Source: Halorubrum lacusprofundi ATCC 49239
GTDB lineage: Archaea > Halobacteriota > Halobacteria > Halobacteriales > Haloferacaceae
Reading direction: 5' to 3'
Length of the DNA: 64,000 nucleotides
Assembly: GCF_000022205.1 (NCBI RefSeq)
Contig: NC_012029.1
Coordinates: forward strand, 1,922,001-1,986,000
Under the pieces are notes generated by a model. It had not been told where the DNA came from and did not search any database. It was given only the letters and a program-made list of their open reading frames with translations. Numbering within the stretch: the first letter of the stretch is position 1; every line of letters starts with the position of its first letter. Below are positions 1 to 8,610 of the stretch, in pieces. The translations under genes were made by a program, and so were the position numbers.

Positions 1-196
1 GCTCGCTGGGCTCTCGGACGCCGAGCGCGAGGTCGTCGAGGAGTCGATCGACGGCGCGTACTTCGAGGACGACGACGCCTTCCGATCGGTGATCGATCGG
101 ATCCGAGCGCACGACGGGATCCGGGTGGACGACTTCTACGGGACGTGGCTGCTGGAGTACGAGGGCGCGGAGTACCTCGCCTACGTCGAGTGGTAG
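1..196 (+). CDS. Conserved hypothetical protein, C-terminal fragment
   Basis: The window opens inside this gene. The frame begins at base 2 and gives 64 residues ending at a TAG at 194-196. The piece is acidic and ends in a hydrophobic, aromatic tail (LLEYEGAEYLAYVEW). Composition and codon use match the neighbouring haloarchaeal genes. No domain or catalytic motif can be recognised in what remains, so no function is given. It is followed after 62 bases by an epimerase gene on the same strand. Confidence 0.6.
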   Translation, partial: LAGLSDAEREVVEESIDGAYFEDDDAFRSVIDRIRAHDGIRVDDFYGTWLLEYEGAEYLAYVEW

Positions 197-258
197 CTCG
201 TCGTGAACGACGCTCGGAACGCACCGACTTTACCCGGTGGCGGATCAATCGGAGGCCG

Positions 259-1518
259 ATGAACGAGACGACGCGCGAGGCGGTTCGAACGCAAGCGCGA
301 TCGCACCGGGCACGGCTGCTTTCGGTCCTGCGCGTGCAGTACCCCGACGCGCTCGCCGACCGCGGGTATCGCCTCATTCACCCGACGACCGGAGATCCCT
401 ACGCCGGAGACCGGCGGCACCTCATCGCGACCTGCCGATCGGTCGCCAACTTCGCGGTCGGCGCGCTCGCCGACGGCCCCGACTGGTGTCTCGACGCCGC
501 CGAGCACGGCCTGCAATTCCTCCGGGAGGCGCACCGCGCCGACGACGGGGGGTATCACCTCGTCGTCGACGCGGAGGGCGAGCCGGTGGATCGGACGCGG
601 TCGGCGTACGGCCACGCGTTCGTTCTACTGGCGTACGCCCGCGCGGTCGACGCCGGGATCGAGGGCGCCGAGCGCGACCTCGACGCGACCCGAGAGCTGA
701 TCGACGACCGGTTCCGCGACGACCGGGGACTCCTCCGGAGCGACTGCGACGCCGACTGGACCGAGCGAGAGCCGTACCGCGGCCAGAACGCGAACATGCA
801 CGCCTGCGAGGCGTTCCTCGCCGCCTACGAGGCGACGGACGAGGCGAGATACCTCGACCGCGCGCGTCACATCGCCGAGGCGATCACGGTCGACCTCGCC
901 GCCGAGACCGACGGTCTGCTGTGGGAGCACTACACCGCCGACTGGGAGCACGACTTCGCGTACAACGTGGACGAGCCGCGCCACCAGTTCCGGCCGCCGG
1001 GGTACCAGCCGGGCCACCACGCGGAGTGGGCGAAGCTCCTCGCGCTGCTCGACCGGTACGAGGGCGAGGAGGGTGAGGATGGAGAGAGTGAGGATCCAGC
1101 CGCGACCATCGACTGGTACACCCGCGCCCGCGAACTGTTCGACGCCGCAGTCGACCGCGGCTGGTCGGAGAACGGATTCGTGTACACCCACGCGGCCGAC
1201 GGGTCGCCGATCGTCGCCGATCGATACGGGTGGGCGCTCGCGGAGGCGATCGGCGCGTCCGCGGCACTGGCCGAGCGTGCGGCGGCTCGCGGCGACGCCG
1301 ACGAGGCCGATCGGCTCCGGAACTGGCATCGGCGGTTCCTCGTTCGGACCGACCTGTTCCGCGGCCCGGCGGGCGTCTGGTACGAGAAGCGCCTGCCCGC
1401 GGACGCCGACGGCGACCTCGTCGCACAGGACCCGCCCGGCGTCGAACCCGACTACCACCCGGCCGGCGCGTTCTTCGAGGGGTGGCGCTCCGCGCGGGGA
1501 GAGCTGTCTGACGGGTGA
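259..1518 (+). CDS. AGE family epimerase/isomerase (mannose isomerase-like)
   Basis: A 419-residue protein of the N-acylglucosamine 2-epimerase (AGE) superfamily, cytosolic (alpha/alpha)6-barrel enzymes that isomerise or epimerise sugars such as mannose, glucose or N-acetylglucosamine. Family landmarks run through its length: RHLIATCRSVANF near residue 53, YGHAF near 118, GQNANMHACEAFLAAYEAT near 175, QPGHHAEWAKLL near 250 and YHPAGAFFEGW at the end. The spaced histidines of these segments line the active site in characterised members. I took the ATG at 259 rather than an upstream in-frame start because the preceding residues are basic and unlike the family. A short Glu/Gly/Asp-rich loop near residue 275 looks like a lineage-specific insertion. 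Which sugar it uses cannot be read from sequence. Confidence 0.85.
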   Translation: MNETTREAVRTQARSHRARLLSVLRVQYPDALADRGYRLIHPTTGDPYAGDRRHLIATCRSVANFAVGALADGPDWCLDAAEHGLQFLREAHRADDGGYHLVVDAEGEPVDRTRSAYGHAFVLLAYARAVDAGIEGAERDLDATRELIDDRFRDDRGLLRSDCDADWTEREPYRGQNANMHACEAFLAAYEATDEARYLDRARHIAEAITVDLAAETDGLLWEHYTADWEHDFAYNVDEPRHQFRPPGYQPGHHAEWAKLLALLDRYEGEEGEDGESEDPAATIDWYTRARELFDAAVDRGWSENGFVYTHAADGSPIVADRYGWALAEAIGASAALAERAAARGDADEADRLRNWHRRFLVRTDLFRGPAGVWYEKRLPADADGDLVAQDPPGVEPDYHPAGAFFEGWRSARGELSDG

Positions 1519-1551
1519 GGCGGCGCTTCCCCGCTGTGAGCTAGCGAACGT

Positions 1552-2424
1552 TCACGGCCAGTCGGGGTCGATCCCGACGAGGTCGGCGCTGACGCTCCAG
1601 AGCCGCTCGCGCGTCTCGGAGTCGACCGTGTCGTCCGCGGGCGTCATTTCTTCCTCGCCGACGTAGCGACCGGTTCGCTCGGCGTACTCCGGTGACGCGA
1701 CGAGTCGTACGAGGCGGTCGGCCGCGGCTCGGCGCGTCGTCCCGACGCCGGGCAGGAGCCCCGCGATGCGGACCGCGAGCCGGGTTCGGAGCGCGGCGTC
1801 GCGGAACAGGTTCGTCGAGGGGACGAACCCCGGATGGAGGCAGTTCGCCGTGACTCCCGCTGCCTCCGGGATCCGATCGGCGAGTTCGAGCGTGAACGCG
1901 ACGTTCGCGAGCTTCGATCGGGCGTACGCCTCCAAGGGGTCGTAGCCGTCGGCGAACTGGAGGTCGTCGAAGTCGAGCGTCGCACGCCGATGGAGGTCGG
2001 AGGCGGTGACGACGACCCGGGCGGGCGCCGAGCCGGCGAGCTGGTCGAACAGCTCGCGGGTGAGGAGGTACGGCGCGAGGTGGTTCACGGCCAGCGTGAG
2101 TTCGATCCCGTCTGCGGTCTCCGTCCGCGACCTCACCGAGAGCCCGGCGTTGTGCGCGAGAACGTCGAGCCGATCGTACGATTCGCGGAGTTCGGCGGCC
2201 AGATCGCGAACCGCCGACTGGGTCGCCAGATCGGCGCGGTGAAACCGGATCGTCCCGGCCGCCGCGTCGCTCTCGGCGGCGAGCGCCTCGCCACGCTCCC
2301 GATTCCGCCCGACTGCGGCGACGGTGGCTCCGCGTTCGGCCAGCGTCACGGCCGCACGACGGCCGATACCGCTGGTCGCGCCCGTGAGGGCGATCACGCG
2401 GTCGGAAAGGTCGTTCGATGACAC
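1552..2424 (-). CDS. Short-chain dehydrogenase/reductase (SDR)
   Basis: A 290-residue classical SDR, an NAD(P)-dependent oxidoreductase with a Rossmann fold. The dinucleotide-binding motif TGATSGIG is at residues 14-21, the NAG motif at 92-94, the catalytic Ser at about 142 and the YxxxK dyad (YARSK) at 167-171. The Arg after the cofactor strand (VGRNRERG) suggests NADPH preference. The overall pattern, with LAVNHLAPYLLT and a C-terminal extension, is that of retinol-dehydrogenase-like or WW-oxidoreductase-like SDRs that act on hydrophobic alcohols or ketones. The natural substrate cannot be assigned. The gene converges on the epimerase gene and stands alone. Confidence 0.88.
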   Translation of the reverse strand: MSSNDLSDRVIALTGATSGIGRRAAVTLAERGATVAAVGRNRERGEALAAESDAAAGTIRFHRADLATQSAVRDLAAELRESYDRLDVLAHNAGLSVRSRTETADGIELTLAVNHLAPYLLTRELFDQLAGSAPARVVVTASDLHRRATLDFDDLQFADGYDPLEAYARSKLANVAFTLELADRIPEAAGVTANCLHPGFVPSTNLFRDAALRTRLAVRIAGLLPGVGTTRRAAADRLVRLVASPEYAERTGRYVGEEEMTPADDTVDSETRERLWSVSADLVGIDPDWP

Positions 2425-2494
2425 GGGTTGTTCGGTGATCGCGTGCGAACGGGTTAGCGGTGTCGACGTTCAACACGCCGCGGCGAGTCGACCC

Positions 2495-3262
2495 TTAAAG
2501 CGTCGTCGCGATGTGGCGGTCGATCCGATCGACGAGTTTCGGGCGGAACGTCCAGAACCCGTCCCACACGTTCGGCTCGTCTTCGAGGGCGACGAGCGCG
2601 ACGGAGCGGGCGGCGTCCGCTCCCGGCGGCGGGTTGAAGACGACGAACCACGATCGCCGGTACGGGGACGACCGGCCTTCGTGTACCGTCACCGGGAGCG
2701 ACACCCCGGGGTCCGCGTCGCCGACTCCGTAGACGTGGACGTCGACGCCGCTGTTACCGAGGGTCTCGTACACCTCGCGGGTTCCGCGTTCGTCCTGCAG
2801 TCGGGAGAGGCGCTGGAAGGACGCACGGAGCGTCCCGCCGCCCGCCTCGGCCGCGATCCGCTCGATGACGCGGGAGACGACGATCAACAGCAGCTTCTCC
2901 TTGTTCGAGTGAGGGTAGCCGCGGAGCCGGAAGGGCACCTCGTCGAGACCGGAAAGCACGTCGGGGAGCGTGACCTCGTTGAGGTCGATCGCGCCGGTCT
3001 TGTACAGGTCGGAGTTGATGAGCAGCACCGATTCGAGCAGCTCGTCGAGCGTTGACCGAGCGATCACCTCTCCGTCCTCGACGAGGAGGACGATGTCCGT
3101 GTCGGCGTCCGGGAGGTCGCGCTCGCGGATCGCGACCGACTGGTCCTCAAGCAGGGAGTCGAGCAGGTTCCGAACCGGCTCCGGCTCGGACCGGTTGACG
3201 ACCACGAGCGACCGACTTGGGGCGTCGATCTCGTCGAAGAACCCGCGAAACGACTCGGTCAT
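2495..3262 (-). CDS. DICT sensory domain protein
   Basis: A 255-residue soluble protein built around a DICT domain, a predicted sensory domain found with diguanylate cyclases and two-component proteins in bacteria and as stand-alone proteins in haloarchaea. The diagnostic part is about residues 98-175: the RGYPHSNKEKLLLIVVSRVIE segment, then SFQRLSRLQDERGTREVYETL and the GVDVHVYGVGD strand. The N-terminus carries a short FRGFF/SLVVVNRSEPEP motif common in the haloarchaeal versions. No output domain is visible, so it probably works through a partner. I chose the ATG at 3262 because it matches the family start. An earlier in-frame start would add about 89 low-complexity residues encoded by a tandem repeat. 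Confidence 0.75.
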   Translation of the reverse strand: MTESFRGFFDEIDAPSRSLVVVNRSEPEPVRNLLDSLLEDQSVAIRERDLPDADTDIVLLVEDGEVIARSTLDELLESVLLINSDLYKTGAIDLNEVTLPDVLSGLDEVPFRLRGYPHSNKEKLLLIVVSRVIERIAAEAGGGTLRASFQRLSRLQDERGTREVYETLGNSGVDVHVYGVGDADPGVSLPVTVHEGRSSPYRRSWFVVFNPPPGADAARSVALVALEDEPNVWDGFWTFRPKLVDRIDRHIATTL

Positions 3263-3292
3263 CGGCGGACACCCGGCGCGGATCGCCGATCC

Positions 3293-3346
3293 GGCGAGAC
3301 GCGATGCTCTGACGAGACGCGACGCTCTGACGAGACGCGACGCTCC
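3293..3346. repeat. Three tandem 18-bp repeats before the DICT gene
   Basis: Three consecutive copies of an 18-bp unit at 3293-3310, 3311-3328 and 3329-3346. The second and third copies differ only in the last base, and the first differs at two positions. They sit 31-84 bp upstream of the DICT gene start, in its likely leader. The only TATA-like sequence seen upstream (GTTATTT on the minus strand near 3467) would place the repeats inside the transcript. Confidence 0.85.
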
Positions 3347-3491
3347 GATGATACGTTCGTCGTCGCCATCGCCGTGCTCCCCATCTCTGCTCTCTTTCCG
3401 GCGGTGTGCGTCGTCGACATCGTGGATCCGTGAGTGGTTCGCGTGAAGGTGGTGGCGCCGAGTGAAATAACTCCCGCACCGGGGTCGGCCG

Positions 3492-4241
3492 TCACTCGCT
3501 GCCCCAGTCGCGTCGCACCGGCGTCTCACTGGCGTCGACGTTCGCCAGCAGCCACGCCGCCGCCTCGTCGAGCGCGTCTTCGTCGGTCGCAGTCACCTTC
3601 AGTCGGTTGTGCTCCGCCTCGCGGTCGGGGTAACAGCCGATGGCGACATCGAACTGTTCGCCTGCCGCCTCCAGCGCGGGGACGATGTCCGACTCCGGCT
3701 CGACGGTGTAGAGGAACCGCGACCGGCGATCGCCAGCGAACTCGTCGGCGACGGACGCGAACATCGCCTTCAGCTCCTCGGGGATCCCAGGCATGACGTA
3801 GACGCCCTCGACGACGCAGCCCGGCGCGAGTCCGGAGTCATTTAAAAGTGGGCGGCTTCCTTCCGGGACCGCGGCCTCTGCTTCGACATCCACGTTGACG
3901 TCGCTGTCGGGGAGCCGCTCGCGGATCTCGGCCAGCCGCCGCTCGACCGCCTCGCGCGTCAGGTCGGTCGGAACCAGTTCGCGATCGAATGCGTCGGCGA
4001 CCGCCTCCAGCGTCACGTCGTCCGGGGTCCCACCGAGCCCGCCCGTGACGATCACGGCGTCAAATGCGTCGGCGTACGCCCGGACGCATTCCGCGATGAC
4101 GGCGCGGTCGTCCGGCACGGAGAGGATCCGTTTCACGGCGACGCCGCGGTCGCTCAGCTCCGCGGCGAGCCAGTTGGCGTTCGTGTTCACCGTGTCGCCC
4201 GCGAGCAGTTCGTCGCCGACCGTGATCAGCGCGACCTCCAT
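3492..4241 (-). CDS. CinA/MoCF-type molybdopterin-binding domain protein
   Basis: A 249-residue protein with the MoCF/CinA N-terminal fold. The start MEVALITVGDELLAGDTVNTNANWL is typical of CinA, followed by the nucleotide-loop motif VTGGLGGTPDDVT near residue 61 and the GLAPGC...YVMPGIPEE segment near 130. Bacterial CinA couples this domain (COG1058, pyrophosphatase-like) to a C-terminal nicotinamide-nucleotide amidase. The amidase half is absent here, as in other archaeal homologues, so the role may be ADP-ribose or NMN housekeeping rather than NMN deamidation. I chose the ATG at 4241 on family alignment. A GTG at 4289 would add 16 residues and has a weak TATA-like box about 26 bp before it, so it remains possible. 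Confidence 0.82.
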   Translation of the reverse strand: MEVALITVGDELLAGDTVNTNANWLAAELSDRGVAVKRILSVPDDRAVIAECVRAYADAFDAVIVTGGLGGTPDDVTLEAVADAFDRELVPTDLTREAVERRLAEIRERLPDSDVNVDVEAEAAVPEGSRPLLNDSGLAPGCVVEGVYVMPGIPEELKAMFASVADEFAGDRRSRFLYTVEPESDIVPALEAAGEQFDVAIGCYPDREAEHNRLKVTATDEDALDEAAAWLLANVDASETPVRRDWGSE

Positions 4242-4348
4242 CGCCCGATCGTAGGGGCGGCGCACGGATGTGCGTTTCCCGTCGGACACGACGCGCGACT
4301 CGTCTCCGGAGTCCTATTGAGTGCTCCACACCGGTCTTGCGCGACTCG

Positions 4349-4360
4349 TATCGCTATTAT
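4349..4360 (+). promoter_or_regulatory. TATA-like promoter element before 4396 gene
   Basis: An A+T-rich CTATTATAAGCG lies in otherwise G+C-rich DNA about 40 bp upstream of the start codon at 4396, so transcription would begin near 4380 with a short leader. Confidence 0.5.
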
Positions 4361-4395
4361 AAGCGTTTACGTGAGCGATAAGCGACCGATGCGGT

Positions 4396-5244
4396 ATGGC
4401 AACGACGACCGAGCCGGCGGACGGGAGCCCGGACCTGCTGGACGACGCGCGGGAGGCGCTCCGGACCGAGCACCGGCGCGTCGGCGACGAATACGGGGCG
4501 TTCCGCGCCTTCCTCGGGCGCGTCGCGTCCGTCCCGTCGGAGCCGATTCGGACCGACGGCGGCGCGGGACCGATCGCGGGCAGTGGCGGTTCAATCGGAG
4601 TCGCCAGGGGAGCCAGCGCGGTCGGAACCGCCGGCTCCTCCAGCGCGGGGCCGCCGGCGGGGTCGGGACTCGTCGCGGTCAGGGACGCGTACCAGGAGAC
4701 AGTGATGTCCGTCCCGCACTACGAGATCGAGTACGACGACACCTACCAGCGGAGCGTCGCCGAGGAGTGCGGCCCCGAACTGGCGTACGCGCTCACTCGC
4801 GGGTCGCGGTTCCACGCCGAGTGTAAGCGATCCCTGATCGACAGAGTCGAGACCGCTATCGAGGAACGCGAGCGATTCGTCGAGACGATCCGATCGGAGA
4901 CGGAGTCGGTCGAGCGGGCCGCCTCCCGACTCGCCCCGATCCAGAGTGAGGTCGCGTCGACCGCCCGGACGGATTTCACCGAGGACGGATTCGGGACGCT
5001 TGACGCCTATCGCGCCCGGGCCGAGGCGCTGATCGGCGACTGCGATCGGATCGCCACGCGCCGCCAGCGAGAACTCGCGTGCTACGAGCGCGACCTCGCG
5101 ATCGACGGTGATCTCGACGTTCCCACGTACCTGTATCAGGACCTCGACGCGACGTACCCCGTCTTGGCGACGGTCGGAACCGTCGGCGACCGGCTCGACG
5201 ACCTGAAGCGCCGGATCGAGCGAGCGATGGCCCACGCGAGCTGA
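4396..5244 (+). CDS. Haloarchaeal coiled-coil protein, DUF7260-like
   Basis: A 282-residue acidic, largely helical protein without membrane segments. The N-terminal third has an AREALRTEHRRVGDEYGAFRAFLGRV helix, then a Gly/Ala/Ser-rich linker (about residues 54-92). The conserved core follows: AYQETVMSVPHYEIEYDD, then EECGPELAYALTRG and long heptad-like helices to the C-terminus. This order (helix, linker, AYxETVMxVPHY block) is what I know from the haloarchaeal DUF7260 group. The biochemical function is unknown. It is divergent from the CinA gene and converges on a transporter gene 13 bases away. Confidence 0.6.
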   Translation: MATTTEPADGSPDLLDDAREALRTEHRRVGDEYGAFRAFLGRVASVPSEPIRTDGGAGPIAGSGGSIGVARGASAVGTAGSSSAGPPAGSGLVAVRDAYQETVMSVPHYEIEYDDTYQRSVAEECGPELAYALTRGSRFHAECKRSLIDRVETAIEERERFVETIRSETESVERAASRLAPIQSEVASTARTDFTEDGFGTLDAYRARAEALIGDCDRIATRRQRELACYERDLAIDGDLDVPTYLYQDLDATYPVLATVGTVGDRLDDLKRRIERAMAHAS

Positions 5245-5257
5245 TCGGGTAGGCGAG

Positions 5258-6634
5258 CTAGTCGGCCGCAGCCGTCGCGTCCGCCTCAAGCCCCGACCCG
5301 CTCGGCGGTCGGAGCAGGAGCGCCGCCAGCCCCGCGGCGATCGCCAGCCCGCCCCCGAGCGCGAACGTCGGGATCCAGCCGGCCGTCGCGACGAGGTAGC
5401 CGGTCACGGTGCCGGCGAAGACCCCGCCGCCGACCTTCGCGGTGTAGAGGACCGCGTAGTTGCCGGAGGAGTTTTGCGAGCCGTAGTAGTCGGCGATCAC
5501 CGACGGGAAGTAGACGAACAGCGGCGAGGAGAAGAACATCGCCGCCATCACCAGCGCGACGAACGCGACCCCGGCCTCCGCTCGCCCGGCGCCGATAAGC
5601 GCGAGCCGGAACACACCGGCGAGCACGAACGAGGCGGCCATCACCTTCTTGCGGTCGAAGCGGTCGGACGCCTCCCCGAGAATCATCCGCGAGACGCCGG
5701 CAGCGACGGGTAAGAGGGTCGCCGACGCGGTCGCGACGACCGCCGCCAGCCCGAACTGCTCGGCGAAGCGCACGACGTTGGCGATGACGATCAGGTCGGC
5801 CCCGGCCATCGCGACGAACATCGCGTACAGCAGCCAGAACTGCCACGTCGAGAGCATCTCGCGGGTCGTGTACGCGCGACCGCGGAGCGACGCCGCGAGG
5901 TTGTCGCTTCGGTCTCCGCCTTCCGCTCCGTCTCCGTCCTCCTCCAGCCCTAGCCAGTCGTCCGGCGGGTCCCGGAGGAGGTACGCGCCGACGAGCGTCA
6001 CGACGAGGATGGCGACCCCGACGTTCCGCAGTACGTCGCCGTAGGCGGCGGCGGTGGCGTTCGCGCGGACGTACGGGACCACGAGCGCGCTCCCGCCCGC
6101 GAACGCCATCGTTCCGACGCCGGTGGTGAGTCCCGTCCGGTCCGGGAACCACTTGACCGCGGTGTTGACCGCGACCGTGTACACGATCCCCACGCCGATC
6201 GCGCCGAGCGAGTACAGCAGGTACAGCTGCCAGAGCGTCGTCGCGTACGCGAGTCCGACGTACCCGCCGCCGGCGAGCAGGGCGGCGAGGAACGTGAGCG
6301 CGCCCGGACCGCGGCTGTCGCGCCACTTCCCGGCGGGGAACTGCGAGAGCGACTGGAAGACGACGTAAAAGGAAAACACCGCGCCGAGCGCCGGCAGGGC
6401 GAGGTCGAGGCTCTCGGCCAGCGGCTGTTCGATCGACGACCAGACGTACTGGTAGGGGCTCACCGCCGCCATCATCCCCGCGGCGGCGACGATCTGCCAC
6501 CAGCGCGAGAAGCCGAGGATCTCGGCGGCTCGCCCGGCGTAGTCGACGCCGTCGTCGGCGCCGTCGTCGACTCCGGAGTCGTCCGACTCCGAGGCGTCGT
6601 CGGGGTCAGTCGCTCCGTCACCGTCGTCAGCCAT
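5258..6634 (-). CDS. OFA-family MFS transporter (oxalate/formate antiporter-like)
   Basis: A 458-residue major facilitator with 12 predicted membrane helices after a 35-residue acidic cytoplasmic head. The first-helix signature GFSRWWQIVAAAGMMAAVSPYQYVWS, the loop-2/3 motif FPAGKWRDSRGP and the RTGLTTGVGTMAFAGGSALV segment are typical of the oxalate:formate antiporter (OFA) subfamily, whose members exchange small mono- or dicarboxylates. A central acidic loop (about residues 225-245) separates the halves. The start was taken at the ATG of MADDGDG; an ATG two codons upstream is equally possible. The substrate is unproven. A minus-strand TATA-like CGTTTTATTTCC near 6750 would give a leader of about 90 nt. 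Confidence 0.85.
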   Translation of the reverse strand: MADDGDGATDPDDASESDDSGVDDGADDGVDYAGRAAEILGFSRWWQIVAAAGMMAAVSPYQYVWSSIEQPLAESLDLALPALGAVFSFYVVFQSLSQFPAGKWRDSRGPGALTFLAALLAGGGYVGLAYATTLWQLYLLYSLGAIGVGIVYTVAVNTAVKWFPDRTGLTTGVGTMAFAGGSALVVPYVRANATAAAYGDVLRNVGVAILVVTLVGAYLLRDPPDDWLGLEEDGDGAEGGDRSDNLAASLRGRAYTTREMLSTWQFWLLYAMFVAMAGADLIVIANVVRFAEQFGLAAVVATASATLLPVAAGVSRMILGEASDRFDRKKVMAASFVLAGVFRLALIGAGRAEAGVAFVALVMAAMFFSSPLFVYFPSVIADYYGSQNSSGNYAVLYTAKVGGGVFAGTVTGYLVATAGWIPTFALGGGLAIAAGLAALLLRPPSGSGLEADATAAAD

Positions 6635-6896
6635 CGTCACCGTCCGTCCCGCGTCCGGTCGTGTCGTGGGTCATGGGAGTGTGGGAGACCGGTCCGTCCC
6701 GCCCACCGGACCGGCTGTTCGTGTTCGCACGCTGTCGGCACGCGGAAATAAAACGCCCCGTCGGGGAGGTTCTTGCCCCCTCGTCGGCGGGAGTTCGGCG
6801 TTCGCGTTTCCGCGTTCGCGGTCTCGGGTCGATGCCGGAGTCGCTCACCGGTTGCTGGCAGAGTTGCCCCCTCGACTAAAGTGACCCCGAGCAACC

Positions 6897-6906
6897 GATT
6901 AAGTGA
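6897..6906 (+). promoter_or_regulatory. TATA-like box deciding a leaderless GTG start
   Basis: GATTAAGTGA is centred about 22-25 bp before the GTG at 6922. This fits a leaderless transcript and supports that start. The rest of the 6641-6921 gap shows no gene. Confidence 0.5.
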
Positions 6907-6921
6907 CTGCGTCCCCTCCAC

Positions 6922-7965
6922 GTGACCGTGACACACATCGGCATCGTCGGCGCGGGAGCGGGGGCGGCGGCGGCGGCGTTCACCGTCGACGGCGCGGTCC
7001 CGGACGCGGACGTGACGGTCTTCGAGAAGTCCGGCGGGCTCTGTGGCCGCGCGGCGACCCGCCGGCACGGCGAGTTGACGTACGACTACGGCGCGAACTA
7101 CCTGAAGGCCGACGACGACCGCGTGGTCGAGCTGATCACGGAGACGCTCGACAGCGAGGGGCTCGTCGATATCGCGGAACCGATCTACGTCTTCGACGCC
7201 GACGGCGAGGTCTCACCGGGCCGCGACGCGGACGAGCACAAGTGGAGCTACCGGCAGGGGCTCACGCAGATCGCGAAGCGGCTGTTCGCCCGAACCGACG
7301 CGACGGTGCACCGCCGGACGCGGATCGAGACGGTCCGCCGGGTCGGCGATCGGTGGGAGGTCGACGACGCGAGCGGCGTGACGCGGGGACCGTTCGACGC
7401 CCTCCTGTTGAATCCGCCGGCGCCACAGACCGCCGACCTCCTCCGAAGTGCGGAGTGGGACTCTCCCGTCCGCGAGGCGCTCGTCGACGCGGTCGGCGAC
7501 GTGGCGTACCGCACCGTCTGGACCGCGGTCCTGCACTACCCGTTCCCGCTCGACGTGCCCTACTACGGGCTCGTCAACACCGACAAGGCGCACGCGGTCG
7601 GGTGGCTCTCCCGCGACGAGTGCAAGTCCGGCCACGTCCCCGACGGTGAGACGCTACTCATCGTGCAGGCGAACCACGAGTGGTCGGTCGAGCACTACGA
7701 CGCAGACCCGGCCGAAAACGTCGCGATGCTGGCGGAACACGCCGCCGATATCGTCGGCGACGACCGACTGGCGGACCCAGCGTGGACGGATTACCAGGGG
7801 TGGCGGTACGCGCAGCCGGAGACGGGCGTCGATCGCGGCCCGCTCGACTCCGCCTGTCAAGAGGGGCTGTACCTCCTCGGCGACTGGGTCGCCGGGGAGG
7901 CCAGAGTCCACGCCGCGCTCGCGAACGGCCTCGACGTCGGCGAGCGGGTCGCAGACGGGGTCTGA
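6922..7965 (+). CDS. FAD-dependent amine oxidase-like oxidoreductase (renalase type)
   Basis: A 347-residue flavoprotein. A dinucleotide-binding GAGAG motif is at residues 10-14, followed by an acidic strand end (VTVFEKSGGLCGRAATRR) that binds the FAD ribose. The YDYGANYLKA segment near residue 56 and the closing LYLLGDWVAGEARVHAALANGLDVGERV motif (FAD pyrophosphate clamp) place it with the renalase-like NAD(P)/FAD-dependent oxidoreductases. Renalase repairs aberrant isomers of NAD(P)H; whether this one does is unknown. The start is a GTG with a TATA box at the leaderless distance. A second GTG two codons later is also possible. Confidence 0.8.
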   Translation: MTVTHIGIVGAGAGAAAAAFTVDGAVPDADVTVFEKSGGLCGRAATRRHGELTYDYGANYLKADDDRVVELITETLDSEGLVDIAEPIYVFDADGEVSPGRDADEHKWSYRQGLTQIAKRLFARTDATVHRRTRIETVRRVGDRWEVDDASGVTRGPFDALLLNPPAPQTADLLRSAEWDSPVREALVDAVGDVAYRTVWTAVLHYPFPLDVPYYGLVNTDKAHAVGWLSRDECKSGHVPDGETLLIVQANHEWSVEHYDADPAENVAMLAEHAADIVGDDRLADPAWTDYQGWRYAQPETGVDRGPLDSACQEGLYLLGDWVAGEARVHAALANGLDVGERVADGV

Positions 7966-8046
7966 ATCGCGGTCGGGTGCAGAAGAGAGAAAGCGAGGTT
8001 TGTCGGGCGACAATCGGTTCGACGGGTAGTTCGACTGGTCGCGTTG

Positions 8047-8325
8047 TCAGCCCCGGATAAAGCGGTACTCGACGGTGCCCAGCCCGGGGAAGCTGACGCG
8101 GCCGACCGCGTCACGGTCGACGCGGCGAACGAGCGAGCGCGCCAGAATCGCGAGGGCGACGACGCCGGTCAGGACGACGAGCGAGACGACCGGGTACGAG
8201 GCCGCGAGAACGCCGAAGGCGATCAGCGCGAGGAACGCGAACGAAGCACAGATGCTGCCGTCGGGCGCGACGTTGGGTCCCGGCGAGCGACCGGCGGCTG
8301 GGGGTCCGTATTTCATTGATTGCAT
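8047..8325 (-). CDS. Small haloarchaeal membrane protein
   Basis: A 92-residue protein with two predicted membrane helices (SFAFLALIAFGVLAASYPVVSLVVLTGVVALAILA, residues about 28-62), then a basic stretch and a short cytosolic tail ending in GTVEYRFIRG. The minus-strand TATA-like TTTTTATC at 8349-8356 lies 24-31 bp before the ATG at 8325, so the message is probably leaderless from that codon. An internal ATG at 8316 gives an 89-residue version. No family assignment. Confidence 0.65.
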   Translation of the reverse strand: MQSMKYGPPAAGRSPGPNVAPDGSICASFAFLALIAFGVLAASYPVVSLVVLTGVVALAILARSLVRRVDRDAVGRVSFPGLGTVEYRFIRG

Positions 8326-8348
8326 GGATACGCGTACATCCCCCGCCG

Positions 8349-8356
8349 ATAAAAAC
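8349..8356 (-). promoter_or_regulatory. TATA-like box of the small membrane protein gene
   Basis: GATAAAAA on the plus strand (TTTTTATC in gene orientation), 24-31 bp from the ATG at 8325. The DNA upstream (8360-8470) is markedly A+T-rich for this genome. Confidence 0.55.
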
Positions 8357-8610
8357 CTTTCATATTGCAAATATGTTCTGAGAATAGGTGACACACCACA
8401 CATAGCTAAACGGTCTAAAACGGTTGTCAATGCGGAGTAACTGTTGGCATGGTAGTCGTTCGTACACTCGTAATAGATCTATCAAATATCGCTTCACTCG
8501 GCGGGAGAGGGGACACCAGAAGCCACCGAAACACGGTGTTCAGATCGGCGATGAATCGACGGAGACCGGCGATCGGAGGATTTCTCTCGTTCGCTCGCTT
8601 CCGTCCGATC

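Noticed and set aside
2324-3055. 243-codon plus-strand frame over the SDR start and DICT gene
   Set aside because: Overlaps two supported minus-strand genes and is Val/Arg/Asp-rich noise.
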